Assembly (NCBI GenBank): GCA_964552675.1
Contig: CAZKHJ010000008.1
Location: forward strand, 47,180 to 111,179
Source of the DNA: Sulfurimicrobium sp964552675
GTDB taxonomy: Bacteria > Pseudomonadota > Gammaproteobacteria > Burkholderiales > Sulfuricellaceae
DNA length: 64,000 nt
Direction of reading: 5' to 3'
The notes below the pieces were generated by a model that searched no databases, had not been told where the DNA came from, and saw only the letters and a program-made list of their open reading frames with translations. The position numbers were made by a program, and so were the translations under genes. Shown one piece after another: positions 7,393 through 15,376 of the stretch. Each line of letters begins with the position of its first letter. Within the stretch, counting starts at the first letter, position 1.

Positions 7393-8513
7393 TTCTTCGT
7401 GCTTCCTATGATTTCCTTGATAGCGGCACATACCCGTTCCACATCCGGCAAGGTCATGTCCGGGAACAGGGGCAGGGTAACGGTTTCGCGGCCCACTTTC
7501 TCCGCGTGAGGGAAGTCGCCTTCCTTCCAGCCCAGACTGCGATACAGGGTGAACAGGTGAATGGCCGGGTAATGCACGCCCACGCCGATCTCGCGCTGGC
7601 GCATCTGTTCGATGAAGTCGCCGCGGCTGATGGTCAATTGATCCAGCGGCAGCAGGATCTGGAACATGTGCCAGTTGCTGTCGGTGAAATTCTCCGGCGG
7701 CAGCCCGCAGCCCAGAGCACGGTCGAAGCAGGCAAAATAGTGCCGTGCCAGCTCGCGCCGGCGTTGGGTGAAGGCGTCGATGTGTTTGAGCTGACCCAGG
7801 CCGATGCGCGCGGCGATGTCGGTGAGGTTGGCTTTTCCACCTGCCACATCCACGTCCATGGTGCCGTCCGGGGCACGCACCACGCCTTGCAGGCGCAGTT
7901 TCTCGACCAGCGGTATCTGCGACTCGTCATTGGGCACCAGGCAGCCGCCTTCGCCGCTGGTCATGTTCTTGTTGGCGTGGAAGCTGAAGGAGATCAGGTC
8001 GCCGAAAGAGCCGATGCGCTTGCCATTCCAGCTTGCCCCCATGGATTGGGCGGCATCCTCGATCACGCGCAGCTTGTGCTTTGCAGCGATGGCGTAAAGG
8101 CGGTCGCGGTCCACCGGCAGGCCGGCGAGGTCCACCGGGATGATGGCGCGGGTGGCGGGTGTGATGGCGGCTTCGATGCGGTCGAGGTCGATGTTGCGCG
8201 TCACCGGGTCGATGTCGACGAACACAGGCCGGGCGCCGACATGGAGGATGACGTTGGCGGTGGCGACCCAGGACATGGGCGTGGTGATGACTTCGTCGCC
8301 GGGACCGATGCCGCACAACTGCAGGGCAACTTCCAGCGTGGCGGTGCCTGAATTGAAGGCGCGCACTGGCCGACCGCCGAAATAATCCGACAGCGCGGCC
8401 TCGAATTCCTTGACCTTGGGGCCGCTGGTGATCCAGCCCGAGCGCAGTACTTCGGCCACGCCCTGGATGGTTTCCTCGTCAATGGAAGGGCGGGTAAAAG
8501 GTAAAAAGCTCAC
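7389..8513 (-). CDS. arnB: UDP-4-amino-4-deoxy-L-arabinose--oxoglutarate aminotransferase
   Basis: A PLP-dependent DegT/DnrJ/EryC1/StrS-family aminotransferase of 374 residues (E. coli ArnB 379). It converts UDP-4-ketopentose to UDP-4-amino-4-deoxy-L-arabinose. The N-terminus SFLPFTRPSIDEETI is diagnostic. PLP contacts lie in SGTATLEVAL and IEDAAQSMGA, and the Schiff-base lysine is in ISFSFHANKNMTSGEGG. The start is a GTG at 8511-8513, one base after the upstream flippase stop. The open frame extends much further upstream, but that part overlaps the flippase gene in another frame and is not homologous. The downstream end overlaps arnC. Confidence 0.92.
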   Translation of the reverse strand: MSFLPFTRPSIDEETIQGVAEVLRSGWITSGPKVKEFEAALSDYFGGRPVRAFNSGTATLEVALQLCGIGPGDEVITTPMSWVATANVILHVGARPVFVDIDPVTRNIDLDRIEAAITPATRAIIPVDLAGLPVDRDRLYAIAAKHKLRVIEDAAQSMGASWNGKRIGSFGDLISFSFHANKNMTSGEGGCLVPNDESQIPLVEKLRLQGVVRAPDGTMDVDVAGGKANLTDIAARIGLGQLKHIDAFTQRRRELARHYFACFDRALGCGLPPENFTDSNWHMFQILLPLDQLTISRGDFIEQMRQREIGVGVHYPAIHLFTLYRSLGWKEGDFPHAEKVGRETVTLPLFPDMTLPDVERVCAAIKEIIGSTKK

Positions 8514-8514
8514 G

Positions 8515-8886
8515 TCAACTCCGTGCCACGATATAGACGCCAATGATGATGATGCCGATCCCCAGCAGGCGGGAGAGGCTGACCGCCTCGCCGAACAGCC
8601 ACCAGGCGGCCAGGGCATTGACCACATAGCCGATCGACAGCATGGGATAGGCGATGCTGACCTCGACCCGCGACAGGGCCATGATCCACACCACCACGCT
8701 GATGACGTAGCAGGTGAGACCGCCGAAGATGTGCGGCTCGGTGGCGAGCTGCCAGCCCACCGGCAGGATGTTGTCGCGGCTGAATTCGAAGTGGCCGACG
8801 GCATTGGTGCCGGCCTTGAGCAGCAACTGGGCTGCGGCATTGAGCAGCACCCCGGTGAGGATGAGGGAAAAACTCAGCAGGTTCAT
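8515..8886 (-). CDS. SMR/EamA-type flippase subunit (ArnE/ArnF-like)
   Basis: A 123-residue protein with four predicted membrane helices (about 3-21, 43-66, 73-90 and 98-119). It resembles the small-multidrug-resistance-like subunits ArnE and ArnF, which flip undecaprenyl-phosphate-aminoarabinose to the periplasmic face. The helix ends NAAAQLLLKAG and VEVSIAYPMLSIGYVVNA match this family. E. coli uses two such proteins (111 and 128 residues); only one is present here, so it may act as a homodimer. It overlaps arnT by ATGA (8883-8886) and precedes the arnB GTG by one base. Confidence 0.82.
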   Translation of the reverse strand: MNLLSFSLILTGVLLNAAAQLLLKAGTNAVGHFEFSRDNILPVGWQLATEPHIFGGLTCYVISVVVWIMALSRVEVSIAYPMLSIGYVVNALAAWWLFGEAVSLSRLLGIGIIIIGVYIVARS

Positions 8887-10529
8887 GGCGTGGTCACCAC
8901 CACGCGCTTGGTGTCGCGGGCGATTTCGCGCATCGGCAGGCCGTGGTTCTTGAGCTGTTGGAAAGTGTCAGGGAGCATGATTGCCAGGGCATGGCGGTCG
9001 CCGCGCCATTTTTCCTCGAAGGAGGGGAGGTCGGCAATCCATTTGTGGGGCTCCTGCCCGATGCCGAAGGCCATTTCATCCTGATAGGCGACCAGGGTGA
9101 AGGTGCGGCCGAGATAGAAGGGCAGGGTCTGCTCGTACATGCCGATGCTGTAGAACGGCACATCCGGTTTCAGGTGCGGCCTGATCTGCTGTGCCAGATA
9201 GTAGGTCGAAGTGGTGCGCGCCAGCAGGTCATGGCCGCTGAGGATGGATTGCATGGCCAGCAGGGCGGTCAGGGCGAAGGTGAGGATGGCCGGCTGCACG
9301 CGCTGGCGCCAGGCCAGAACTAGTCCGGCCACCAGGCCTGCCAGCCAGAATGCCGCTGTCCATGCCGCCCACCGTCCATACTGGGCATAGGCCTGGCGCG
9401 AGCCTTCGTCGCCTGCCAGATTGACGGCGCGGGCAGATAGCCACAGACCGGCGAGGGCAAGCAATGCCATGGGCAGCATCTGCCAGAACAGGATTTTGCC
9501 GCGCATGCCCACCAGGTAACGCCCGGTCAGCAGGGCGAGCGCGGGAAAGATAGGCAGGATGTAGGAGGGCAGCTTGGAGCCTGAAATCGAGAAAAAGAAG
9601 AAAATGAACACAGCCCAGATCAGCAGGAAACGCCCCGGCTGGAAATCCTGCTTCCCGCCTTCGCTTTTCCATGCGCGCAAGAGGGCGCTCACAGCGGGAA
9701 TCAGCCAGGGCAGGATGCCGAGCGCAAAGATGGGAAAGAAATACCATCCCGGCTCGTCGCGGCGATGCACTTTGGTGAGGAAGCGCTCGAAGTGCTCGTG
9801 GATGAAGAAGAAATGGAAAAATTCCGGATTGGCGAGCGAGACGGCGACAAACCAGGGTGCGGAGATGATGAAAAACAGCACCAACCCGCTGAGCAGATGG
9901 AGCCGCCGCCACAGCCCCCAGTCACGCTGAATCAGGGTGTAGAGCACCAGTACCGCGCCGGGTAGCACCAGTCCGATCAGGCCCTTGCTCAATACCGACA
10001 GCGCCAGGCTGGCCCACACCACATGCATCCAGAGCGCATTTTCTCTCCGGCTCGCGCCGGTGTGCTGCGCCAGCAGGAAGGCGCACAGCCCCAGCCCCAT
10101 GAAGAAGGCAACCCCCATGTCGAGGGTGTTCATGTGCCCCATGCCCACGTACAGCAGGCTGCTGGCCAGCACCAGCGCGCTGTAGAGCCCGGCCTGCGGG
10201 CCGAACAGGCGGCGGCCGGCGAGATAGACTGCCACAATACCGAGAAAGCCGGTCAGCGCGGTCCACAGCCGGGCAGTCCAGTGATGCTGGCCGAACAGCT
10301 GGTAGGCTGTTGCCGTGGCCCAGTATTGCAGTACCGGTTTTTCGAAGTATTTGAAACCGTTCAGGCGCGGGGTGGTCCAGTCGCCGCTGACCGCCATCTC
10401 GCGCGGGATCTCGGCATAGCGGCCCTCGTCGGTCAGGGCCAGTTTGCGCTGCTCCAGGTTGCCGAACCAGATCACGCAGAGAGCCAGCAGCAACAGGAGG
10501 AGGCGTAGCGGTGACAAGGACAGGGGCAT
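8883..10529 (-). CDS. arnT: lipid A aminoarabinosyltransferase (GT39/GT83)
   Basis: A 548-residue polytopic inner-membrane glycosyltransferase (E. coli ArnT 550) that transfers aminoarabinose from undecaprenyl phosphate to lipid A phosphates, giving polymyxin resistance. The first membrane helix is followed by the periplasmic catalytic loop LTDEGRYAEIPREMAVSGDW with the essential acidic residue, then RLNGFKYFEKPVLQYW. About twelve helices follow, and a periplasmic C-terminal domain contains YYLAQQI and VAYQDEM. The ATG at 10527-10529 gives the family length; the longer frame upstream runs into the divergent promoter. It is the first gene of the minus-strand arn operon. Confidence 0.9.
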   Translation of the reverse strand: MPLSLSPLRLLLLLLALCVIWFGNLEQRKLALTDEGRYAEIPREMAVSGDWTTPRLNGFKYFEKPVLQYWATATAYQLFGQHHWTARLWTALTGFLGIVAVYLAGRRLFGPQAGLYSALVLASSLLYVGMGHMNTLDMGVAFFMGLGLCAFLLAQHTGASRRENALWMHVVWASLALSVLSKGLIGLVLPGAVLVLYTLIQRDWGLWRRLHLLSGLVLFFIISAPWFVAVSLANPEFFHFFFIHEHFERFLTKVHRRDEPGWYFFPIFALGILPWLIPAVSALLRAWKSEGGKQDFQPGRFLLIWAVFIFFFFSISGSKLPSYILPIFPALALLTGRYLVGMRGKILFWQMLPMALLALAGLWLSARAVNLAGDEGSRQAYAQYGRWAAWTAAFWLAGLVAGLVLAWRQRVQPAILTFALTALLAMQSILSGHDLLARTTSTYYLAQQIRPHLKPDVPFYSIGMYEQTLPFYLGRTFTLVAYQDEMAFGIGQEPHKWIADLPSFEEKWRGDRHALAIMLPDTFQQLKNHGLPMREIARDTKRVVVTTP

Positions 10530-10659
10530 CGGTCTGATCGTGCGCAATTCAGGAGGGCGAAGTATAGCATTGACGGGTTTCCCCGTCCCGTGACGGGGGG
10601 ATGGATATGGTAGAATTGCGGCCTTCACGCATACTCTGCCCAGAAAGCGAGCCACGCCG
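10530..10659. promoter_or_regulatory. divergent arnT / GT2 control region with a GC-rich hairpin
   Basis: This 130-bp gap serves two operons. A TATACT-like -10 for the minus strand lies at about 10561-10566. An extended -10 (TGGTAGAAT) for the plus strand ends at 10616. Between them, CCCCGTC (10581-10587) and GACGGGG (10592-10598) form a perfect 7-bp stem with loop CCGT, suitable as an operator or a cruciform. No PhoP or PmrA box was recognised. Confidence 0.4.
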
Positions 10660-11664
10660 ATGTCCGTGCCACAACCCATTGACGTTTCTATCGTCATCCC
10701 CGTTTACAACGAATCCGAGAACGTCGCCAACCTGGTGCGCCGGGTGGGGGAGGCCATGCTGCCCACCGGCAGAAGCTTCGAGCTGATCTGCATCGACGAT
10801 GGCTCGGCCGATGACTCGGCATCGAAGCTGTCCGACCTGGCGCTGGCCAACGCATGGCTGCACCCCCTTTACCTGATGCGCAACTACGGCCAGACCGCCG
10901 CGCTGCAGGCGGGATTCGAGGCGGCGCAGGGGCGGCTGATCGTGACTCTGGACGGCGACCTGCAGAACGATCCCGACGACATCCCTGGCCTGCTGGCCAT
11001 GATGGACGAACGCGCCGACGTGGACATGATTTCCGGCTGGCGCAAGGATCGCAAGGACAAGTCCATTTCGCGCAAGCTGCCGTCGAAAATCGCCAACGGC
11101 CTGATTTCCTGGGCTACCGGCGTGGAACTTCACGACTACGGCTGCGCCCTCAAGGTCTACCGCCGCGAGATCATCCAGGAGATCAAGCTCTACGGCGAAC
11201 TGCACCGCTTCATCCCGGCACTGGCCGCCGAGGCGGGGGCGAAGATCATCGAGGTGCCGGTGCGCCACCATGCGCGCACCATGGGCAGCTCCAAGTACGG
11301 CATCGACCGCACTTTCCGCGTCATCCTCGACCTGGTGTGGATCAAGTTCCTGTTCCGCTTCCTGCACCGCCCGCTGCATGCCTTCGGCGGGGTGGGGCTG
11401 ACATTTTTCACGCCCGGCATGTTCATCATGCTGTGGCTGGCAATACAGAAATTTGCCCTGGGCGCGAGCATCGGCGGCCGCCCACTGCTGCTGATCGGGG
11501 TCATGTTGATCCTGATTGGCGTGCAACTGGTGGCCATGGGCGTGCTGGGAGAAATCCTGATCCGCATCTACCACGAGCCGGAAGGACGCGCCCAGTACCG
11601 GCTGCGCGCCGGGCCACGAGCACAGCGCCTGGAAAGACATGACGCAGAAAACCCGGGGGCTTAA
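10660..11664 (+). CDS. family 2 glycosyltransferase, polyprenyl-phosphate sugar synthase type
   Basis: A 334-residue GT2 protein paralogous to the arnC product. The Rossmann start is VSIVIPVYNESENVANL, the nucleotide and metal aspartates are in CIDDGSADDSAS and VTLDGDLQNDPDDI, and the acceptor region is MGSSKYGIDR. Two C-terminal membrane helices (about 240-300) place it at the inner membrane. Members attach a sugar to undecaprenyl or similar polyprenyl phosphate. The sugar cannot be told from sequence. It is followed, overlapping by 26 bp, by a flippase-like gene and then a GT39 transferase, so the four plus-strand genes appear to form one glycan-lipid pathway. The last 25 residues are basic and low in conservation. 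Confidence 0.88.
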   Translation: MSVPQPIDVSIVIPVYNESENVANLVRRVGEAMLPTGRSFELICIDDGSADDSASKLSDLALANAWLHPLYLMRNYGQTAALQAGFEAAQGRLIVTLDGDLQNDPDDIPGLLAMMDERADVDMISGWRKDRKDKSISRKLPSKIANGLISWATGVELHDYGCALKVYRREIIQEIKLYGELHRFIPALAAEAGAKIIEVPVRHHARTMGSSKYGIDRTFRVILDLVWIKFLFRFLHRPLHAFGGVGLTFFTPGMFIMLWLAIQKFALGASIGGRPLLLIGVMLILIGVQLVAMGVLGEILIRIYHEPEGRAQYRLRAGPRAQRLERHDAENPGA

Positions 11665-12607
11665 GGCGGCGTTGCGCTGGGTCATTGCTGCGGCGCTGCT
11701 GTCCCTGATCCTGTGGCTGGCCGGACCGCAAAAGCTGGCGCGCACCCTGGCCGGCGTGGACCCCTTCCTTTTCTTTCTCGCCCTGCTGTTTTCCATCACT
11801 TCCAACCTCGTTTCCGCCGCGCGCTGGTCCCATCTGGCGCGAATGCTGGGATTGCTTGCGCCGACCGGAAAAATGATCGTGTTCTACGCACGCGGCATCA
11901 CCGCCAACTCCATCCTGCCCGGCGCAACCCTGAGCGGCGACATGCTGCGCAGCTACCAACTGCATCGCCTCGGCAACAGCCTGCTCCGCTCCGGCATCAG
12001 CGTGCTGTTCGACCGCGTCAGCGGGCTGTGGGTGCTGTGCCTGTTGTCGCTGTTCGCCGCCGCGCTGGCCTGGGGTGGCAGCAATCAATTGAGCGGCGCA
12101 AATCTGTGGCAGGCAGCGGCGGTGGCAGGCGCGCTGGCGGCGGCCATCGTGCTGCCATTTACCCTTGTTATGGGGCGCTGGTGGGGCTGGCTGCCGGTGA
12201 AAAAACTGGTTTCCGTCATCGACCAGAGCGTCGAGGCGATGCGCGCCCTTTTAGCCTCGCGCCTGGGCCTGCTCCAGCAGATGGGTTATTCCCTGGCGGT
12301 GCAGGCGCTTTCCATCGCCGCCTTGTGGCTGTGCGCTTTCGCTGCCGGCTTGAGCGTGCCCTTTCTCATCATGGCGGCGCTGGCGGGGCCGATCTTCATC
12401 ATGGCTGCGGTGCCCGCCGGGCTGGGCGGGTGGGGCACGCGCGAACTGGCCGCCATCCTGCTGTTCGGCGCCCTGGGCTATTCGGCCGAACTGGCGGCGA
12501 CCACCGGGATTCTTTACGGCTTGTGTGGCCTCGCCCAGGCCATCCTGGCCGTGCCGCTGATGATGAAACGATTCAACACCGAGGTGGATAATGAATTGGC
12601 TGACTGA
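11639..12607 (+). CDS. lysylphosphatidylglycerol-synthetase-TM / AglD-like membrane protein
   Basis: A 322-residue integral membrane protein with about eight helices. It has the pattern of the LPG_synthase_TM (UPF0104) family: LFSITSNLVSAARWSHLARM near the start, then ARGITANSILPGATLSGDMLRSY, and VPAGLGGWGTRELAAILLF near the C-terminus. The G-x-G-x-R-E motif at the end is a family hallmark. Members include the membrane part of MprF and proposed lipid-linked-sugar flippases or accessory proteins. Lying between a polyprenyl-phosphate glycosyltransferase and a GT39 transferase, it may flip the sugar-lipid. That function is inferred from position only. It overlaps both neighbours (26 and 17 bp). 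Confidence 0.8.
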   Translation: MTQKTRGLKAALRWVIAAALLSLILWLAGPQKLARTLAGVDPFLFFLALLFSITSNLVSAARWSHLARMLGLLAPTGKMIVFYARGITANSILPGATLSGDMLRSYQLHRLGNSLLRSGISVLFDRVSGLWVLCLLSLFAAALAWGGSNQLSGANLWQAAAVAGALAAAIVLPFTLVMGRWWGWLPVKKLVSVIDQSVEAMRALLASRLGLLQQMGYSLAVQALSIAALWLCAFAAGLSVPFLIMAALAGPIFIMAAVPAGLGGWGTRELAAILLFGALGYSAELAATTGILYGLCGLAQAILAVPLMMKRFNTEVDNELAD

Positions 12608-14162
12608 ATGGCGTTCGGGCCGGATTCAGGAGCGGCAGTTGCTGGTCCTGCTGGCGCTGGCGGTGCTGGCCTTCTTTTTCGGGCTGGACGGGGCGCCGCT
12701 GTTTGACCTTGATGAAGGCGCCTTCAGCGAGGCGACGCGCCAGATGTTCGTGCGCGGCGATTTCATTTCCCCCTATGTCAATAACGAGCCGCGTTTCGAC
12801 AAGCCGATCCTGATTTACTGGCTGCAGGCGCCGAGCGTGTGGCTGTTCGGCGTCAACGAAATCGGCTTCCGCTTTCCCTCGGTGCTGGCTGCCGTGCTGT
12901 GGGTGATCGTGGTGGTCCGTTTTGTGGCCGAGAAAATGGACCGCACCACCGCTCTGGTGGCCGGCGTCATCACCGCCACCTCGCTGGGCGTACTGGCCAT
13001 CGGCCGCGCCGCGACCGCAGATGCGCTGCTCAACCTGCTCATCGTCGCCACCATGCTGGACATCTTCCGCTATTACCAGCAGCGTAAAAACACCATCCTG
13101 TACCGTGCCTTCCTGTGGATGGGGCTGGGCATCCTGACCAAGGGGCCGGTGGCGATCCTGATTCCGCTCGCGGTCAGCCTGATGTTCTTTGCCTCGCGGC
13201 GCGAGTTCGGGACCTGGCTCCGGGCGGTGTTCAATCCCGTCGGCCTGGTCATCCTGCTTGCGGTGGCGCTGCCCTGGTACGTGATCCAGTATGGGCGGGA
13301 AGGGGATGCCTTCATCCAGGGATTCTTCTTCAAACATAACGTGGGGCGCTTCAGTTCACCCATGGAGAATCACGGCGGCGGGCTGTTCTACTACGCGCTG
13401 GTGATCCCGCTGCTGGTGCTGCCCTATACCGGCCTGCTGCTGGCCACGCTCGGCCGCATCCGAGAGGCGCTGCGCGACGACCGCCTGCTGTATCTGTGGC
13501 TGTGGTTTTTGTTCGTTTTTGGGTTCTTTTCCCTGTCCGGCACCAAGCTGCCCCATTATGTGTTGTATGGCCTGACACCGCTGTTCATCCTCATGGCGCA
13601 TTACCGCGAACAGGTGCGCAACCGTTTCCTGATGTTGCTGCCGGCGCTGCTGTTTTTTGCCGTGCTGTTCCATGCGCCTGACCTCGTTACCCTGCTCCAG
13701 CCGAAGATCAAGGACAGCTATGTGGCCGCACTGCTGAGTGCACCCGGCGAGGCGTTTGGTTTGGGCTACCGGCTGCTGCTGGGCGGCGCCGTGGCCCTGG
13801 TGCTGATGCTGCTGGTGGAAAACCGCATTGCGCCGTGGTTCAAGCTGCTGCTCGCCGGGGTCGCCAGTACCGTGGTGTTCGTCGCCGCGCTCAGCCCCGC
13901 CGCGGGCATCCTGCAGCAACAGCCGATCAGGGAAGCCGCACTGATTGCGCGGGAAGTGAAGGAGCCGCTGGTGATGTGGCGACTCAATACTCCGAGTTTC
14001 AATGTTTACAGTCGCCGGAGTACGGAAAAACGCGACCCCAGGCCGGGCGAGGTGGTGCTGACCAAGACCCGTCACCTGACCGAGCTGCCTGCCTATGAAC
14101 TGCTCTACGAGCGCCGTGGCGTGGCGCTGGCGCGCGTGCTGGCAGCAGGAAGCGGCAAGTGA
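12591..14162 (+). CDS. GT39/PMT-family glycosyltransferase (ArnT-like)
   Basis: A 523-residue polytopic membrane protein of the ArnT/PMT class. After the first helix comes the catalytic loop DLDEGAFSEATRQMFVRGDF with the acidic DE pair, then NEPRFDKPILIYW, matching the position and spacing in the arnT product encoded on the minus strand. About ten further helices and a small C-terminal soluble domain follow. These enzymes take sugar from polyprenyl phosphate on the periplasmic side and add it to lipid A, another lipid or a protein. The acceptor is unknown. It overlaps the preceding gene by 17 bp and the PAP2 gene by 4 bp (GTGA). Confidence 0.87.
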   Translation: MNWLTEWRSGRIQERQLLVLLALAVLAFFFGLDGAPLFDLDEGAFSEATRQMFVRGDFISPYVNNEPRFDKPILIYWLQAPSVWLFGVNEIGFRFPSVLAAVLWVIVVVRFVAEKMDRTTALVAGVITATSLGVLAIGRAATADALLNLLIVATMLDIFRYYQQRKNTILYRAFLWMGLGILTKGPVAILIPLAVSLMFFASRREFGTWLRAVFNPVGLVILLAVALPWYVIQYGREGDAFIQGFFFKHNVGRFSSPMENHGGGLFYYALVIPLLVLPYTGLLLATLGRIREALRDDRLLYLWLWFLFVFGFFSLSGTKLPHYVLYGLTPLFILMAHYREQVRNRFLMLLPALLFFAVLFHAPDLVTLLQPKIKDSYVAALLSAPGEAFGLGYRLLLGGAVALVLMLLVENRIAPWFKLLLAGVASTVVFVAALSPAAGILQQQPIREAALIAREVKEPLVMWRLNTPSFNVYSRRSTEKRDPRPGEVVLTKTRHLTELPAYELLYERRGVALARVLAAGSGK

Positions 14163-14917
14163 ACCGTAAAACGGTATGGCAGTGGGGCCCGCCGGTGCTG
14201 GCGCTGATTCTGCTCATCGTGGTTTATGCCAGCGGGAGCAATCGTGCGCTGTTCCTGATGCTCAATCATCTTTCCGTCTACAGCGGCGATGCCGTGTGGG
14301 CGCAACTGACCGTGATGGGCGATACGACGGTCGTTTTGGCCCTGCTCCTGCCCTGGTGGCGCAAGCGCCCCGATCTGGTGTGGGCCGCGCTCTTGGCTGC
14401 GCTGCTGGCAACCGCCTGGACCCATGGCCTGAAGCCATTTTTCAATGTGCCTCGGCCTCCGGCCGTGCTGGAGGCCGGCAGCTTCCACGTCATCGGCCCG
14501 GCCCATCGCAATGGCTCCTTCCCGTCCGGGCACAGCACGGCGATTTTTACCCTGGTTGGCGTGATGGTGCTGGGCCTGGCAAAAGGCTGGCTGCGCTGGC
14601 CGCTGCTGGCATTTGCCGTTCTGGTGGCGGTGTCGCGCAGCGTGGTGGGGGTGCACTGGCCGCTGGATCTGCTCGGCGGCATGCTCGGTGGCTGGCTGTC
14701 CGCTCTGGGCGGCATGTGGCTGGCGCGGCGTTGGCCGTGGGAACAGAAACGAGTGGTACGCTGGCTTGCGGCGGCGATTCCGGCGCTTGCCGCGGGGATG
14801 CTGCTGGCCGGACATAAAACCGGCTATGCGGAAGCGGCCTTGCTGCAGCAGGTGATTGGCGGGCTGTGCCTTGTTCTGTGGGCCGCAGGGAGGCGGCCCA
14901 CAGGTTCTCCAGCCTAG
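14159..14917 (+). CDS. PAP2-family membrane phosphatase
   Basis: A 252-residue membrane protein with a PAP2 (type 2 phosphatidic acid phosphatase) active site split in three parts: KPFFNVPRPP, then SFPSGHST with the catalytic histidine region, then SRSVVGVHWPLDLLGG with the second histidine. About six helices are present. Relatives include undecaprenyl-pyrophosphate phosphatase and lipid A phosphatase or phosphotransferase enzymes (LpxE, LpxF, LpxT). The start is a GTG at 14159-14161 overlapping the previous stop. As the last gene of the cluster it may recycle polyprenyl phosphate or edit lipid A phosphates. It overlaps the convergent cytochrome gene by 4 bp at the 3' end. Confidence 0.87.
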   Translation: MNRKTVWQWGPPVLALILLIVVYASGSNRALFLMLNHLSVYSGDAVWAQLTVMGDTTVVLALLLPWWRKRPDLVWAALLAALLATAWTHGLKPFFNVPRPPAVLEAGSFHVIGPAHRNGSFPSGHSTAIFTLVGVMVLGLAKGWLRWPLLAFAVLVAVSRSVVGVHWPLDLLGGMLGGWLSALGGMWLARRWPWEQKRVVRWLAAAIPALAAGMLLAGHKTGYAEAALLQQVIGGLCLVLWAAGRRPTGSPA

Positions 14918-15360
14918 CGGCGCGGGAAGATGTGCGGCGCGTGGCAGCTCAGGCATTCGCCCGGGTTTTTGGGGTGCCCGCCAAGATTCAATGCCGCGGA
15001 ATGGCAGGTGAGGCAGCGGTCCTTGGGCACCTTGTAGCCGGTTACCCCGCTGCTGGCGGTATAGCCGGTGAGATTGGGCTTCACCTTTCCGAGCTCGGCC
15101 CTGGTGTGGGTGCCATGGCAGGTATTGCATTTCACCATGGTGTGCGTCATGTAGGACTGCTTGTGCTGGTTGACCAGATTGGCATTGGTTTCATGGCAGC
15201 CGCCGGTAAGGCAGGAATACTCATACTCGACGGCAAAGCTGGTGTCATAGACCTGGGGCGGCGTGGGAGCCGGAGGCCCACCCGCTGCCAGCAGCGTGGA
15301 TGGTAATACGCTGGCGAGCAGAACCAGCATGGCACAGAATGAAATTTTTCTTCGCAACAT
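14914..15360 (-). CDS. periplasmic tetraheme cytochrome c
   Basis: A 148-residue exported protein with a Sec signal peptide (residues 1-25, start MLRRKIS, cleavage after LLA). It has four c-type heme motifs. The first is the unusual wide form CLTGGCH (C-X4-C-H); then come CNTCH, CLTCH and CLSCH. Extra histidines (YMTHTMVK, GTHTRAE, LGGHPKN, HAPHIF) could be distal ligands for bis-His hemes. The pattern matches doubled-CXXCH/tetraheme electron carriers. It follows the molybdopterin oxidoreductase gene by 16 bp on the same strand, so it is the likely electron partner of that enzyme. The start at 15360 gives the signal peptide; a longer frame upstream adds a non-homologous extension. Confidence 0.88.
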   Translation of the reverse strand: MLRRKISFCAMLVLLASVLPSTLLAAGGPPAPTPPQVYDTSFAVEYEYSCLTGGCHETNANLVNQHKQSYMTHTMVKCNTCHGTHTRAELGKVKPNLTGYTASSGVTGYKVPKDRCLTCHSAALNLGGHPKNPGECLSCHAPHIFPRR

Positions 15361-15376
15361 GTTCTTGTCTCCTCGA

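Noticed and set aside
8514..8840. Long N-terminal extension of arnB
   Set aside because: It lies within the flippase gene in a different frame and is low complexity; the GTG at 8513 gives the family N-terminus.
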